Made by a program: the position numbers and the translations under genes
Notes under the pieces: generated by a model
What the model saw: the letters and a program-made list of their open reading frames with translations, nothing else
Databases searched by the model: none
What the model was told of the DNA's origin: nothing
Shown here: positions 16,856 to 26,482 of the stretch, piece after piece
Layout of the letters: each line of letters opens with the position of its first letter
Position numbering within the stretch: position 1 is the stretch's first letter
From: Oligoflexia bacterium
GTDB lineage: Bacteria; Bdellovibrionota; Bdellovibrionia; Bdellovibrionales; Bdellovibrionaceae
DNA: 64,000 bases
Direction: 5' to 3'
Assembly (NCBI GenBank): GCA_016861345.1
Contig: BOLD01000004.1
Location: forward strand, 1 to 64,000

Positions 16856-17629
16856 CTAATAAAAGTGAGAAAAGATATAGGACAATATAAAGTCGATCAC
16901 AATAATTGCAACGGAGCTAGCTACGACACTGTTCGTTGTAGCTGATCCAACCCCCTCTGCCCCTGGTTTACATCGAAATCCGTAGTAACAACTGATCAGT
17001 GGAATGACAGAACCAAAGGCTGCGCCCTTGATCATTGAAAAAATCAGATCCTGAAAATCAACGAATCGTCTCATCGCTGTTAAAAATAATGCTGGGGTAA
17101 AGCCTAAGTAAGCCTCGCTGATAACAAAAGCACTATAAATACAGGTTATATCCGCAACGATCGTCAAAATCGTCGCTCCAATGATACAGGCAAACAGTCT
17201 TGGAACAACGAGGTACTGAACGGGATCAATGCCTAACATTTTAAGAGCATCAACCTGTTCAGTGATTTTCATTAACCCCACCTCTGCGCTCATGCCAGCC
17301 CCCACTCGAGAGGTCAAAAGTAGGGCTGTCACAACCGATCCAAGCTCCCTTAAGATCAGCATGGCCGCAAACCCAGGAACCATTGAATCATTTTGAATAA
17401 CGATTTTCATGTGAAAGGAGCTCTCAAGAATGGTCACCATCGCAGCAAAGCAGACACAAAAGACCACAATAACGAGACTGCCGTTCGCGACAAAGAAAAG
17501 CTGCTGAAATGTTTCTTTGATTCTGATCGGTGGGCGAAAAATCGAGGTCAGTGTATGAGAAAGCATCCCCATAAACTCTTTTATATGGTGGCCCCCGCTC
17601 ATTAAATGTGATCCCAAAACACCGATCAT
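16856..17629 (-). CDS. MlaE-family ABC transporter permease (second copy)
   Basis: The start is placed at ATG 17629, which shares a base with the stop of the upstream permease gene (TGATG), giving 257 residues. A start 54 bases further upstream would overlap that gene heavily. The protein has the MlaE signature (LRELGSVVTALLLTSRVGAGMSAEVGLMKITEQVDAL) and about five membrane helices. It is clearly a paralogue of the preceding permease, so the transporter core is probably a heterodimer of the two. It moves phospholipid between membranes together with MlaD. Confidence 0.9.
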   Translation of the reverse strand: MIGVLGSHLMSGGHHIKEFMGMLSHTLTSIFRPPIRIKETFQQLFFVANGSLVIVVFCVCFAAMVTILESSFHMKIVIQNDSMVPGFAAMLILRELGSVVTALLLTSRVGAGMSAEVGLMKITEQVDALKMLGIDPVQYLVVPRLFACIIGATILTIVADITCIYSAFVISEAYLGFTPALFLTAMRRFVDFQDLIFSMIKGAAFGSVIPLISCYYGFRCKPGAEGVGSATTNSVVASSVAIIVIDFILSYIFSHFY

Positions 17630-18411
17630 CAGGCCCCCAACACCAGTTTCATCACAACATCGCCTAAAAAGCTTGTCATCCAATCAGCAATAACAATTCC
17701 CACCATCGTTGCCACGGCAGTTTTCACAACAGATAATCCCACGCCCTTGGCTCCACCGCTTGTTGAGTATCCGCGATAAGTGCAAATTGTTGCTAAAACC
17801 ACAGCAAAGACAAAACATTTCACCAGACCACTAATGATCGAGGGGAAGGTGACAATCGTGGGGATGTGTCTGATGTATTCTTCAGGATTTACTCCGGCAA
17901 AGAAGGCTCCCATCAACATTCCACCTAATATAGACATAATCAAGCCCAGTCCGAGCAAGAAGAAGCTGGAGACAATGATTCCAATAAACCTTGGCAAAAT
18001 AATCTCTTGAATGGGATCTGCTCCTAAGCATCGAATCGCATCGATTTGCTCTGTCACCTTCATCGTGCCTAACTCTGCAGACGTGTATGCACCCACTTTT
18101 CCCGACAACATGAAGGCAATAAGAAGGGGGCCAACTTCTCGAATGGTCCCCGAGGTCGCCAATCCACCTAAATACCCCATGGCATCAAACTCTCTCATCT
18201 GTAGAGCAAACTGCACCGTCATAATGGCCCCAACAAAAAAGCCAGCCATGCCAGTTGTGCTAAAACTTTGTATCGTGACTCGCCAAATCTGAAGAAGAAC
18301 CTCGTGAAGTGAGCAGGGCTTCGTCACAAGTGTGCGCAAAACCTCGCGTAAGAACAAAAGTGCGCCGCCAATTTCACTCATTAAACTATAAAAGCTGGCT
18401 TGCTTAACCAT
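17629..18411 (-). CDS. mlaE: MlaE-family ABC transporter permease (first copy)
   Basis: This 260-residue membrane protein has the MlaE signature (IREVGPLLIAFMLSGKVGAYTSAELGTMKVTEQIDAIRCLG) and five or six membrane helices. Its ATG lies within the last codons of the upstream ATPase gene (8-base overlap) and its stop overlaps the start of the second permease, so translation is coupled along the operon. It forms the membrane channel of a phospholipid transporter of the Mla/MCE type. Confidence 0.92.
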   Translation of the reverse strand: MVKQASFYSLMSEIGGALLFLREVLRTLVTKPCSLHEVLLQIWRVTIQSFSTTGMAGFFVGAIMTVQFALQMREFDAMGYLGGLATSGTIREVGPLLIAFMLSGKVGAYTSAELGTMKVTEQIDAIRCLGADPIQEIILPRFIGIIVSSFFLLGLGLIMSILGGMLMGAFFAGVNPEEYIRHIPTIVTFPSIISGLVKCFVFAVVLATICTYRGYSTSGGAKGVGLSVVKTAVATMVGIVIADWMTSFLGDVVMKLVLGA

Positions 18412-19150
18412 TGGCGGCCTCTAATTCTAAAACCTCTGACAAAAAGTCTTTTACAAGGGGAATTGTTGATTTTCGAAGCTCTGCAGGCGTCCCCTGATCG
18501 ACAATTTTACCCTGATCAAGGACAATAATTCGATCGGCAATCGAAAGTGCGCACTGCATGTCGTGGCTGACAACAATTGAGGTTGTTTTTAGGCTGCGCG
18601 ACAGACTTAAAATCAATTGGTTCACTGCGTTTGTCGTGACAGGATCAAGCCCTGTTGTCGGCTCATCAAAAAGTAGTATTTTGGGCTCAAGCGCGACGGT
18701 TCTTGCTAAGCTCACCCGCTTTTGCATTCCGTATGAAAGCTGAGTGGGTAGTTTGTTTTCAACCCCTGAGAGCTGAACTAAGCCCAGAGCTTTTTGTACT
18801 TTTTGTTGGATGGCTTCCTCTGGTAGACGATAGTGTTTTCGCAAGCCAAAGGCCACATTCTCAAAGACTGTCAGCGAGTCAAAAAGAGCTGGGTGCTGGA
18901 AAACCATTCCGCATTTTTTTCTGATCTCGAGGTACTGATTTTCAGTATAATTTTGAACTTCGGCACCATCGATCCAAATTTCACCCTCATCTGGCTTCAT
19001 CAAACCCACAAGATTTTTCAGTAAAACAGATTTTCCGGTCCCAGAAGTTCCCAGAATAAAAAGAATTTCACCCTCTGAAATTTGGAAGGAAAGTCCCTTT
19101 AAGACAGTTCTTTCTCCAAATTTTTTCACCAGATTTTTGAATTCAATCAT
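18404..19150 (-). CDS. mlaF: Mla-type ABC transporter ATPase, catalytically complete Walker motifs
   Basis: The 248-residue ATPase has Walker A GTSGTGKS (34-41), Walker B LLFDEP with Asp162 and catalytic Glu163, and switch His196 (VVSHDM). Its signature motif is unusual: LSYGMQKR, with Tyr in place of the first Gly of LSGGQ. Its neighbour ATPase shows the opposite pattern, so the pair appears built for one good and one degenerate ATP site. The gene overlaps the upstream ATPase by 4 bases and the downstream permease by 8. Confidence 0.92.
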   Translation of the reverse strand: MIEFKNLVKKFGERTVLKGLSFQISEGEILFILGTSGTGKSVLLKNLVGLMKPDEGEIWIDGAEVQNYTENQYLEIRKKCGMVFQHPALFDSLTVFENVAFGLRKHYRLPEEAIQQKVQKALGLVQLSGVENKLPTQLSYGMQKRVSLARTVALEPKILLFDEPTTGLDPVTTNAVNQLILSLSRSLKTTSIVVSHDMQCALSIADRIIVLDQGKIVDQGTPAELRKSTIPLVKDFLSEVLELEAANG

Positions 19151-19914
19151 GACATCACCATAAGTGGACCTTCCAAATCCCCACGAACAAATTGGTGAAC
19201 GCGAGCATCTTGGTGGTGTTTTGTTTCTTCAACAGAACCAGTCAGGATAAGACCCTTATCAATCACCATTCCGATGCGATCCGCCATCTGATAGGCTCGG
19301 TTCATGTCATTGGTGATAGCGACAACTGTGGAGCTATTTTTCTGCTGCAAATCGATAATCAACTCGATGATTTTTCGACTGGTGATGGGATCAAGTCCGG
19401 CGGTTGGGTCATCGTAAAAAATAATCTCTGGATTCAGAGCAAGTGCTCTAGCAATCCCCAGTCTTTTTTGCATTCCGCCGCTGATTTCATCGGGGTAAAG
19501 ATTTTTGGCGTGACCGATGCCCACAGCCTCCAGAAACTTATCCACAGTGGACTCTATCTCGTCTGGACTTAAGCTTGTGACCTCTCGCAATGGAAATGCT
19601 ATATTTTCAGCATTACTCAGTGAATCAAAAAGGGCGTTTTTTTGAAAAAGCATCCCCATCTTGCAGACAACCTTTTGTTTTTCTTCTCGAGAAAGGCTTT
19701 TCAAATTCTGTCCTCGAATTAAAACCTCTCCTGTCAGTGGTTCAATAAGCCCCGCCATGAGCTTCAGCAGCACACTTTTTCCCTGACCACTTGGGCCAAC
19801 CAGCACAAAGTTTTCACCCTCATGAATGGTCAATGAAACATTCTGAAGAACAATTTCTCCATCAAAGCCCACACTGACATTTTTTAATTCTATCGCAGGT
19901 AACGCCACGCCCAA
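19147..19914 (-). CDS. Mla-type ABC transporter ATPase with degenerate catalytic residues
   Basis: The 255-residue ATPase has an intact Walker A (GPSGQGKS, 40-47) and signature (ISGGMQKR, 144-151). Its Walker B reads YDDP, so Asp169 replaces the catalytic Glu, and the switch His is Asn202 (AITNDM). It should bind ATP but hydrolyse it poorly. It is the first gene of the six-gene operon. The start codon is TTG 19914 or, less likely, GTG 19908; neither has a good SD. It diverges from mdh across about 108 bases that must hold both promoters. Confidence 0.88.
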   Translation of the reverse strand: MGVALPAIELKNVSVGFDGEIVLQNVSLTIHEGENFVLVGPSGQGKSVLLKLMAGLIEPLTGEVLIRGQNLKSLSREEKQKVVCKMGMLFQKNALFDSLSNAENIAFPLREVTSLSPDEIESTVDKFLEAVGIGHAKNLYPDEISGGMQKRLGIARALALNPEIIFYDDPTAGLDPITSRKIIELIIDLQQKNSSTVVAITNDMNRAYQMADRIGMVIDKGLILTGSVEETKHHQDARVHQFVRGDLEGPLMVMS

Positions 19915-20022
19915 CCCATGTCTAATTATGACCGCAATTACTTGTCTATCTTATTGATTTAAGTTTGAATGGGCCGTTAAACGCAAGAAGTTTTTCATTC
20001 ATCATTTATTTAAGAGGTGCAT

Positions 20023-20967
20023 ATGCAACACAAAAGAAAAAAAATTGCTGTTATTGGTGCTGGATTCGTTGGTTCGACAGCGGCTCATTGGGCTGCACAA
20101 AAAGAATTAGGCGATGTTGTTTTACTTGATATTAACGAAGGCGCGGCAAAGGGTAAGGCTCTTGATCTTTACGAGTCTTCTCCTGTTGAGCTATTTGATT
20201 CGCGAGTTACTGGTACATCTGACTACAAAGATCTTGCTGATGCCGACGTTGTCATTTTGACTGCGGGTCTTCCACGCAAACCGGGCATGAGCCGCGATGA
20301 TCTTTTGGCGACAAACGCAAAAATCGTGAAAGAATGCTGTGAAGGCATTAAGAAATACGCTCCAAACTCTGTCGTGATCGTTGTTTCAAATCCACTGGAT
20401 GCAATGGCTTACGTTGCAAAACAAGTCACTGGCTTCCCACGTGAGCGAGTGATCGGTATGGCTGGTGTTCTTGACGGCGCCCGATTCCGAAGCTTTATCG
20501 CTGAAGCTTGTGATGTTTCTGTTAAAGACGTTCAGGCCTTCACTCTTGGCGGACATGGCGACACAATGGTTCCAATGCCTCGTCACTGCTCTGTTGGCGG
20601 AGTGCCGTTGATGGAAATGCTTCCTAAAGAAAAAATCGATGAGCTTGTTAAGCGCGCCGTTAATGGTGGTGCTGAGATCGTTGGTCTTTTGAAGACCGGA
20701 TCTGCTTACTACGCCCCATCTGCCTCTGCAGTTCAAATGGCTGAGGCCATTTTGAAAGATCAAAAGCGTATTCTTCCTTGCGCAGTTGAGCTTGCTGGCG
20801 AATACGGAATGAAAGGTCTTTTCATCGGCGTTCTTTGTAAGCTCGGTGGAAAAGGTATGGAAGGCGTTGTGGAATTAAAGCTCAACGACACCGAGCGCGC
20901 AGGTCTTGAAAAATCTGGCGCTGCGGTTCGCGAACTTGTCGACGCTCTTGGAAAAATTCAATACTAA
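20023..20967 (+). CDS. mdh: Malate dehydrogenase
   Basis: The start at ATG 20023 has GAGGTG just upstream; an in-frame GTG at 20017 is part of that SD. The 314-residue enzyme has the NAD loop GAGFVGS (12-18), the substrate-binding Arg85 and Arg91 in [11 protein letters not shown], which favour malate over lactate, plus Asp151/Arg154 and catalytic His178 (GGHGDTMVP). It interconverts malate and oxaloacetate in the TCA cycle. It starts a forward cluster with sucC, sucD and ndk. Confidence 0.95.
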   Translation: MQHKRKKIAVIGAGFVGSTAAHWAAQKELGDVVLLDINEGAAKGKALDLYESSPVELFDSRVTGTSDYKDLADADVVILTAGLPRKPGMSRDDLLATNAKIVKECCEGIKKYAPNSVVIVVSNPLDAMAYVAKQVTGFPRERVIGMAGVLDGARFRSFIAEACDVSVKDVQAFTLGGHGDTMVPMPRHCSVGGVPLMEMLPKEKIDELVKRAVNGGAEIVGLLKTGSAYYAPSASAVQMAEAILKDQKRILPCAVELAGEYGMKGLFIGVLCKLGGKGMEGVVELKLNDTERAGLEKSGAAVRELVDALGKIQY

Positions 20968-20979
20968 AAAGGCAAAATA

Positions 20980-22146
20980 ATGAATATTCACGAGTACCAA
21001 GCCAAAGAAATTCTCAGAAAATACGGGGTTGTCACCCTAAAAGGAAAAACTGCAGATACAGCTGATCAGGCTGTTTCTGTAGCCAATGAACTCGGAGGTA
21101 ACGTTTGGGTTGTTAAGGCCCAAATCCACGCCGGCGGCCGCGGAAAAGGCGGCGGCGTTAAGCTTGCAAAATCACTTGATGAGGTCAAAGAACATGCCAA
21201 TAAAATTATCGGCATGAACCTTGTCACTCATCAAACGGGCCCTGAAGGAAAAATTGTTAACCGCGTTTTGATCGAACAAGGTTGCAACATCGCTAAAGAA
21301 TACTATGTTGCCGCTCTGATTGATCGCGCAACTGGCCGAGTTGCTATGATGGCCTCTTCTGAGGGCGGCATGGACATTGAAGAAGTTGCTCACAAGAATC
21401 CAAACGCCATTGTTAAAGTTGATATTGATCCTGTGATTGGCCTGGCTCCGTTTCAGGCTCGTCAGTTAGCTTTTGCGATTGGCATTCCAAATGAAAGCAT
21501 CAATAAAGCCGTTGGTTTTATGATGGGTCTATATAAGGCCTTCATTGAGCGTGATTGCTCCATTGCCGAAATTAACCCCTTGGTTTTGACAAAAGAGGGC
21601 GACATCATTGCTCTCGATGCCAAGATGAACTTTGATTCCAATGCTCTTTATCGCCAGAAAGAGGTCGTTGAATTCCGCGATCTGACAGAAGAGAACCCAA
21701 CCGAAATCGAAGCCAGCAAATACGACCTTGCCTTCATCAAGCTAGACGGCTCCATCGGCTGTCTTGTGAACGGCGCAGGTCTTGCCATGGCAACTCTCGA
21801 CATCATTAAGCTCAATGGAGAAATGCCTGCGAACTTCTTAGATGTGGGCGGTGGAGCAAACAAAGAAAAAGTAACCGCTGCTTTTAAAATTATTCTTTCA
21901 GATAAAAACGTGAAAGGAATTTTGGTCAATATCTTTGGCGGTATCATGAAATGTGACATCATCGCGGATGGTGTGATTGCCGCTTCAAAAGAAGTTGGCC
22001 TTAAAGTTCCTCTTGTTGTTCGTCTCGAGGGAACAAATGTTGAGCTTGGAAAAAAGATGCTCAAAGAAAGCGGCCTTAACATCACTCCTGCTGATGATTT
22101 GGCTGATGCTGCAAAGAAAATCGTTGCTGCGGTACGGGGGAAATAA
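20980..22146 (+). CDS. sucC: Succinyl-CoA synthetase beta subunit
   Basis: The 388-residue protein has the ATP-grasp N-terminal domain ([44 protein letters not shown]) and the C-terminal ligase domain ([28 protein letters not shown]). With the alpha subunit it makes succinate and a nucleoside triphosphate from succinyl-CoA. It starts 12 bases after mdh and its stop shares one base with the sucD start (TAATG). A long antisense frame over it is an artefact. Confidence 0.96.
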   Translation: MNIHEYQAKEILRKYGVVTLKGKTADTADQAVSVANELGGNVWVVKAQIHAGGRGKGGGVKLAKSLDEVKEHANKIIGMNLVTHQTGPEGKIVNRVLIEQGCNIAKEYYVAALIDRATGRVAMMASSEGGMDIEEVAHKNPNAIVKVDIDPVIGLAPFQARQLAFAIGIPNESINKAVGFMMGLYKAFIERDCSIAEINPLVLTKEGDIIALDAKMNFDSNALYRQKEVVEFRDLTEENPTEIEASKYDLAFIKLDGSIGCLVNGAGLAMATLDIIKLNGEMPANFLDVGGGANKEKVTAAFKIILSDKNVKGILVNIFGGIMKCDIIADGVIAASKEVGLKVPLVVRLEGTNVELGKKMLKESGLNITPADDLADAAKKIVAAVRGK

Positions 22147-23018
22147 TGGCTATTTTGATTGATAAAAACACAAAGGTCATCACTCAAGGAATTACGGGAG
22201 CTCAGGGCTCTTTTCACACTGAACAAAGCCACAAATACCACCCTAATTTTGTTGGAGGAGTGACTCCAGGAAAAGGCGGAACGACTCATTTAGGCTTGCC
22301 TGTTTTTAACACCGTCAAAGAAGCGAAAAAAGCGACGGGCTGTACGGTTTCAATGGTTTTTGTCCCACCACCTTTTGCTGCGGACTCGATTATGGAAGCT
22401 GTTGATGCTGAACTTGATTTGGTCATTTGCATCACGGAAGGAATTCCTGTTCTTGATATGGTCAAAGTAAAGCGCTACATGCAGGGCAAGAAAACCCGAC
22501 TAGTCGGACCAAACTGCCCTGGTGTGATTACTCCTGATGCTTGCAAAATTGGAATTATGCCTGGGCACATCCACAAAGCTGGTCGAATTGGTGTCGTTTC
22601 AAGATCTGGAACATTAACTTACGAAGCTGTCCACCAGCTCACTCAGGTTGGTTTAGGCCAATCCACTTGCGTTGGAATCGGCGGAGACCCCGTCAATGGC
22701 ACAAATTTCATTGATGTTTTAAAGCTCTTTAATGCAGATCCCGACACAGATGCCGTGATCATGATCGGTGAAATCGGCGGTTCAGCAGAAGAAGAAGCGG
22801 CTGAATACATTAAAAAAGAGTTCAAAAAACCTGTCACTGTGTTTATCGCAGGAGCCTCTGCCCCAGCGGGAAAGCGAATGGGACATGCTGGAGCCATCAT
22901 TAGTGGTGGAAAAGGAACCGCCGAGGCAAAATTTGCTGCCCTTCAGGCCGCAGGTTGTGCTATAGCCCGGTCACCTGCAGATATGGGTAAAACTCTACTG
23001 GCACAATTGAAAAAATAA
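22146..23018 (+). CDS. sucD: Succinyl-CoA synthetase alpha subunit
   Basis: The 290-residue subunit has a CoA-binding Rossmann domain ([12 protein letters not shown]), [11 protein letters not shown], and the phosphorylated active-site His247 in [16 protein letters not shown]. It is translationally coupled to sucC by a one-base overlap. It completes the mdh-sucC-sucD block of the TCA cycle, a common arrangement in proteobacteria. Confidence 0.96.
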   Translation: MAILIDKNTKVITQGITGAQGSFHTEQSHKYHPNFVGGVTPGKGGTTHLGLPVFNTVKEAKKATGCTVSMVFVPPPFAADSIMEAVDAELDLVICITEGIPVLDMVKVKRYMQGKKTRLVGPNCPGVITPDACKIGIMPGHIHKAGRIGVVSRSGTLTYEAVHQLTQVGLGQSTCVGIGGDPVNGTNFIDVLKLFNADPDTDAVIMIGEIGGSAEEEAAEYIKKEFKKPVTVFIAGASAPAGKRMGHAGAIISGGKGTAEAKFAALQAAGCAIARSPADMGKTLLAQLKK

Positions 23019-23032
23019 GAAGGAGAATTTAA

Positions 23033-23458
23033 ATGGCAATGGAAAAAACTTTCTCGATTATCAAGCCAAACGCAATGAAGAAAAATTGCATCGGCGATAT
23101 CATTTCTATGTTCGAAGCGAACGGTCTTAAGATCGCTGCTTGCAAAATCACTGTGATGTCAAAATCAAAAGCTGAAGAGTTCTATGCTGAACACAAAGCG
23201 CGCCCTTTCTTTGGCGAGCTTGTGTCTTTCATGACCTCTGGCCCAGTTGTTTTGATGTGTCTTGCTGGTGAGAACGCAGTTCTTAAAAACCGCGAAATCA
23301 TGGGCTCAACTGATCCCAAGAAAGCAAATCCCGGCACGATCCGAGCAAAATTCGGTGATAATGTTGGCGAAAACGCTGTTCACGGTTCAGATAGCCCAGC
23401 CTCTGCAGAGCGCGAATTAGCTCTTTTCTTTGAAAAAGCTGAGATCTGCAACGCCTAA
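23033..23458 (+). CDS. ndk: Nucleoside diphosphate kinase
   Basis: The 141-residue enzyme has the family start [11 protein letters not shown] and the phosphohistidine His117 in NAVHGSDS. It transfers phosphate between nucleoside tri- and diphosphates. A strong SD (AGAAGGAGA) lies 5 bases before ATG 23033; Met3 is a possible alternative. Placement after sucCD is meaningful, since succinyl-CoA synthetase makes ATP or GTP that Ndk equilibrates. Its stop shares a base with the next start (TAATG). Confidence 0.96.
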   Translation: MAMEKTFSIIKPNAMKKNCIGDIISMFEANGLKIAACKITVMSKSKAEEFYAEHKARPFFGELVSFMTSGPVVLMCLAGENAVLKNREIMGSTDPKKANPGTIRAKFGDNVGENAVHGSDSPASAERELALFFEKAEICNA

Positions 23459-24603
23459 TGAAATCTTTTAAAGCCGGAGAGCTTCTCGAAGTTCAAATTG
23501 AGAAGCTCTCTTTGGGTGGGAACGGCATCGCCCGACACTCTGGATTAGTTATCTTTATTCCCTTCTCTGCCCCCGGAGACTCTCTTAAAATTGAAATCAC
23601 CGAGGTCAAAAAGAATTTTGCCGAAGGTCGAATTCTTGAAATCCTAATGCCTTCGTCATTTCGCACTAAGCCCCCCTGTCCCGTCTTTGGCACTTGTGGA
23701 GGCTGCAACTGGCAACACTTGCTGTACTCTGAACAACTTAACCAAAAGCAGCTAATCCTTGAAGAGCAGCTGAAGGGCCTGATTGATCCTCGTTTAATTG
23801 AAATAATTCAGCCAAGTCCACTTGAATTTCGATATCGAAATCGAATTCAGTTAAAATCAAAGGCGGGAAAGATCGGATTCTTTAAGCGCGGCTCACATGA
23901 AGTAGTTGATATCAACGATTGTCCAATTACTCTTCAAGAAATCACAGCAGAGATTCCAAAGCTCAGAAATAATACCGACCCCAATAAGCTTGAAAAGCGA
24001 CTTGAACTACAGCTCGATAGGCAGGGAAAAGTTCATCTTTCCAATGAAGATTCCCCTTTTGAAGGCGAAGGTTTCTCCCAAATTAATGAAGCTCAAAATC
24101 AAAATCTGATCCGAGAACTGTTGAATTGGTGCAAGCCAATTCAATTTTCTCAATTTATCGATCTCTATGCTGGGGCTGGAAACTTTACCTTCCCTATCTT
24201 TGAGGCCTTCCCAAAAGCCAAAATAACGGCAGTTGAGCTTCACCCCAAATCTGTCCAGATTGGCAGGGAAAAACTCAAAACCCGATCACTGAGCCCAAAA
24301 CAGATTGAATTTTATCTCAGTGACGTCGAAAATTTTCTCAAAAGAAGTCTGATTCCAAAAGACAGTCTAGTTTTGCTCGATCCACCGCGGATTGGGTGCA
24401 GCGAAAATGTGATTAAATATCTCGCACAACAGCCACTACAAAGAATGTTTTATATCAGTTGCAACCCATCTGCGCTCAGGCGAGACATCCTGCGTTTAAA
24501 AAGTTTTAATTCTCGGTGGCAAATCCTTCGAGCAAAGCCCTTTGATATGTTTCCTCAGACCGACCATATTGAAACTCTCGTTGAACTGGGCATTGACACC
24601 TAA
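23458..24603 (+). CDS. 23S rRNA (uracil-5-)-methyltransferase, RlmD/RumA family
   Basis: This 381-residue enzyme has an N-terminal TRAM domain (residues 5-60), Fe-S cysteines C74, C80, C83 and C155 (PPCPVFGTCGGC, NDCPIT), a SAM-binding segment FIDLYAGAGNFTFP, the LLDPPR motif, and the catalytic Cys335 in YISCNPS. It methylates U at C5 in 23S rRNA; whether the target is U1939 (RlmD) or U747 (RlmC-like) cannot be told. It overlaps ndk by one base. Confidence 0.88.
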   Translation: MKSFKAGELLEVQIEKLSLGGNGIARHSGLVIFIPFSAPGDSLKIEITEVKKNFAEGRILEILMPSSFRTKPPCPVFGTCGGCNWQHLLYSEQLNQKQLILEEQLKGLIDPRLIEIIQPSPLEFRYRNRIQLKSKAGKIGFFKRGSHEVVDINDCPITLQEITAEIPKLRNNTDPNKLEKRLELQLDRQGKVHLSNEDSPFEGEGFSQINEAQNQNLIRELLNWCKPIQFSQFIDLYAGAGNFTFPIFEAFPKAKITAVELHPKSVQIGREKLKTRSLSPKQIEFYLSDVENFLKRSLIPKDSLVLLDPPRIGCSENVIKYLAQQPLQRMFYISCNPSALRRDILRLKSFNSRWQILRAKPFDMFPQTDHIETLVELGIDT

Positions 24604-24626
24604 AGAGTGAATGTTACCCTTTTACT

Positions 24627-25391
24627 ATGCAAAAAATCGCGATTTTTTTTATTGGGTTTCTCCTAACATCTGCTTTTCTGACGGGCTGTGGAACATTTGG
24701 TTCCGAAGATAAAGAAGCTGCAGAAATGCATTTGAGAATTGGTACTGCCCAACTGCAAGAGGGTGCGTATCCCCAGGCCCTAGCATCACTTCTCAAAGCT
24801 GAAGAGCTTGATGGAGATAACCCCGTTATTGAGAACAATCTTGCGCTTGCATACTTTGTGCGAGATCGTTTCGAACTGGCTGAGAAGCATGTTGCACGAG
24901 CCCTAACTTTAAAGCCTGATTATTCAGACGCTCGGAATAATTATGGCAGAATTTTGATCGAGCGCGGGCGCCCTCAAGATGCCATTACTGAACTTAAAAA
25001 AGTCATTGCTGATTTAACTTACCAGTTTCCAGAGAAGCCCCTTATCAATACCGGCATTGCTTATTTTAAGCTGAAACAATATGACCAAGCTCGGATCCAT
25101 TTTCAAAAAGCTCTCGATATTCAAAGAGACAATTGTTTAGCTCACTCTTATTATGGTCGTTCTCTCTACGAACAAAAAAAACTTGATCGCGCGACAGAAG
25201 CTCTTGATCGCGCTGTCGGCTTCTGTCAGCGAGGCCAGTTCGATGAGCCCCATTTTTTCAGCGCGATGGCCTATCTTGAGGCCGGCGACAAAGTTCAGGC
25301 GGAGGCTCGTTTCGAAGATATTATAAAACTCTATCCACGGGGCAAATACACAGAAAAGGCTCGATCCATCTTAAAAACAATGCGAAAGTGA
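24627..25391 (+). CDS. TPR lipoprotein, PilF/PilW-like
   Basis: The 254-residue product has a lipoprotein signal with lipobox LTGC (Cys21), followed by about five tetratricopeptide repeats (AEMHLRIGTAQLQEG..., PVIENNLALAYFVRDR..., SDARNNYGRILIERGR...). This layout matches PilF/PilW, the pilotin that assembles the PilQ secretin of type IV pili. The TPR core is common, so the pilus role is a suggestion. It precedes a RodZ-like gene by 8 bases, a pairing often seen in proteobacteria. Confidence 0.75.
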   Translation: MQKIAIFFIGFLLTSAFLTGCGTFGSEDKEAAEMHLRIGTAQLQEGAYPQALASLLKAEELDGDNPVIENNLALAYFVRDRFELAEKHVARALTLKPDYSDARNNYGRILIERGRPQDAITELKKVIADLTYQFPEKPLINTGIAYFKLKQYDQARIHFQKALDIQRDNCLAHSYYGRSLYEQKKLDRATEALDRAVGFCQRGQFDEPHFFSAMAYLEAGDKVQAEARFEDIIKLYPRGKYTEKARSILKTMRK

Positions 25392-25399
25392 GTGGGTAA

Positions 25400-26482
25400 A
25401 TGAAAAAGCTTGGAGAATTGCTTAAAAATGAACGGGAAAAAAGATCGCTCTCATTACATGAGATTGGTATGTCTCTTAAAATTAACCCAAAAACTCTACA
25501 AGCTATTGAGGCTGGAGAAGTTGAAAAACTTCCAGCGAAAACTTTCCTTCGAGGATTTATTAAAAGTTATGCCCAGTATTTAAAACTCAATACCAATGAA
25601 GTCCTTAATTTATTTCAGGAAGAAATGGGGGAAAGCGCTCCGGCGCAAGTTACTTCTGCTTCCCCAGAGGTTCAATCAACCGGCACCACTCCCGCCGCTC
25701 AACCCCAGGCGCCTGTGAACACGCCGTTGTCCCCCTCTCACGTCAAGCCTATCGGTCAAGGTCCAATTGAAATTTCACAGGGCAAAATTCTCACAATTGC
25801 TGGATCAATTATTCTCATTGTGGCTATCGTCTTTATTGGAAAGATGGTTGATAAATATCAAAAAGAAAGGGCTCGGGTTGAAGTTCAAAATAACATTACT
25901 ACTGATTCTGGTGTCACACAGGAAACATCGGCAGTTCAGCCTCCCTCAGAACAACCTGCCGCCACAGAAAGCCTGCCGCCATCTGCGCCAGGCTCGGTTG
26001 TATCACCCTTACCAACACCCCTGGTCCCAAGCCAATCTCCTGCGGCACCTGTTAGCACAAAACCAACAGCCACAATGACAACGCCGTCCAAGCCTGCGGA
26101 AGAACAAAAGACAACTGAAAAGACCGTGCCCGTAACGCCCAGCTTGACCACAACTTCATCCGCAACAACAATCCAGCCTTCCACCACTACGGTCGCACCC
26201 TCTGCGACTCAAGGAAACTCAACCCAGCCAGCAGAGGTCACACAAAGACCGACTGAGGTGATCGTTGAAGCTTTAAATAAAGTTCAAATTCGATACTCTC
26301 TCGGTAATGATAAATTTGAGACACTTGAGTTGGCAGCAGATCAGTTTCATACCTTTAAAAGTAAAGTTGGTGTCCAACTCGAGATTAGCGATGGGGGCTC
26401 AGTGAACATCGTTGTCAATGGCCGCGACAAGGGTATTCCTGGTGGGATCGGCAAGCCGATCAAGCTGAGTTATCCAAAGTGA
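25400..26482 (+). CDS. RodZ-like protein (HTH, membrane helix, DUF4115)
   Basis: The 360-residue protein has an N-terminal Xre-type HTH (LKNEREKRSLSLHEIGMSLK, residues 7-70), one membrane helix (ILTIAGSIILIVAIVFIG, about 130-148), a long Pro/Thr/Ser/Ala-rich periplasmic linker and a C-terminal DUF4115 domain (VEALNKVQIRYSLGNDK onward). RodZ links MreB filaments to the elongasome and sets rod shape. It follows the TPR lipoprotein and overlaps the glycosyltransferase start (GTGA). Confidence 0.82.
   Translation: MKKLGELLKNEREKRSLSLHEIGMSLKINPKTLQAIEAGEVEKLPAKTFLRGFIKSYAQYLKLNTNEVLNLFQEEMGESAPAQVTSASPEVQSTGTTPAAQPQAPVNTPLSPSHVKPIGQGPIEISQGKILTIAGSIILIVAIVFIGKMVDKYQKERARVEVQNNITTDSGVTQETSAVQPPSEQPAATESLPPSAPGSVVSPLPTPLVPSQSPAAPVSTKPTATMTTPSKPAEEQKTTEKTVPVTPSLTTTSSATTIQPSTTTVAPSATQGNSTQPAEVTQRPTEVIVEALNKVQIRYSLGNDKFETLELAADQFHTFKSKVGVQLEISDGGSVNIVVNGRDKGIPGGIGKPIKLSYPK

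Noticed and set aside
17630..17683. Upstream extension of the second permease by 18 residues
   Set aside because: It would overlap the first permease by 55 bases; the TGATG start at 17629 is better supported.
21648..22289. Reverse frame of 213 residues over sucC/sucD
   Set aside because: It is a long antisense shadow of well-supported sucC and sucD and has no family motifs.
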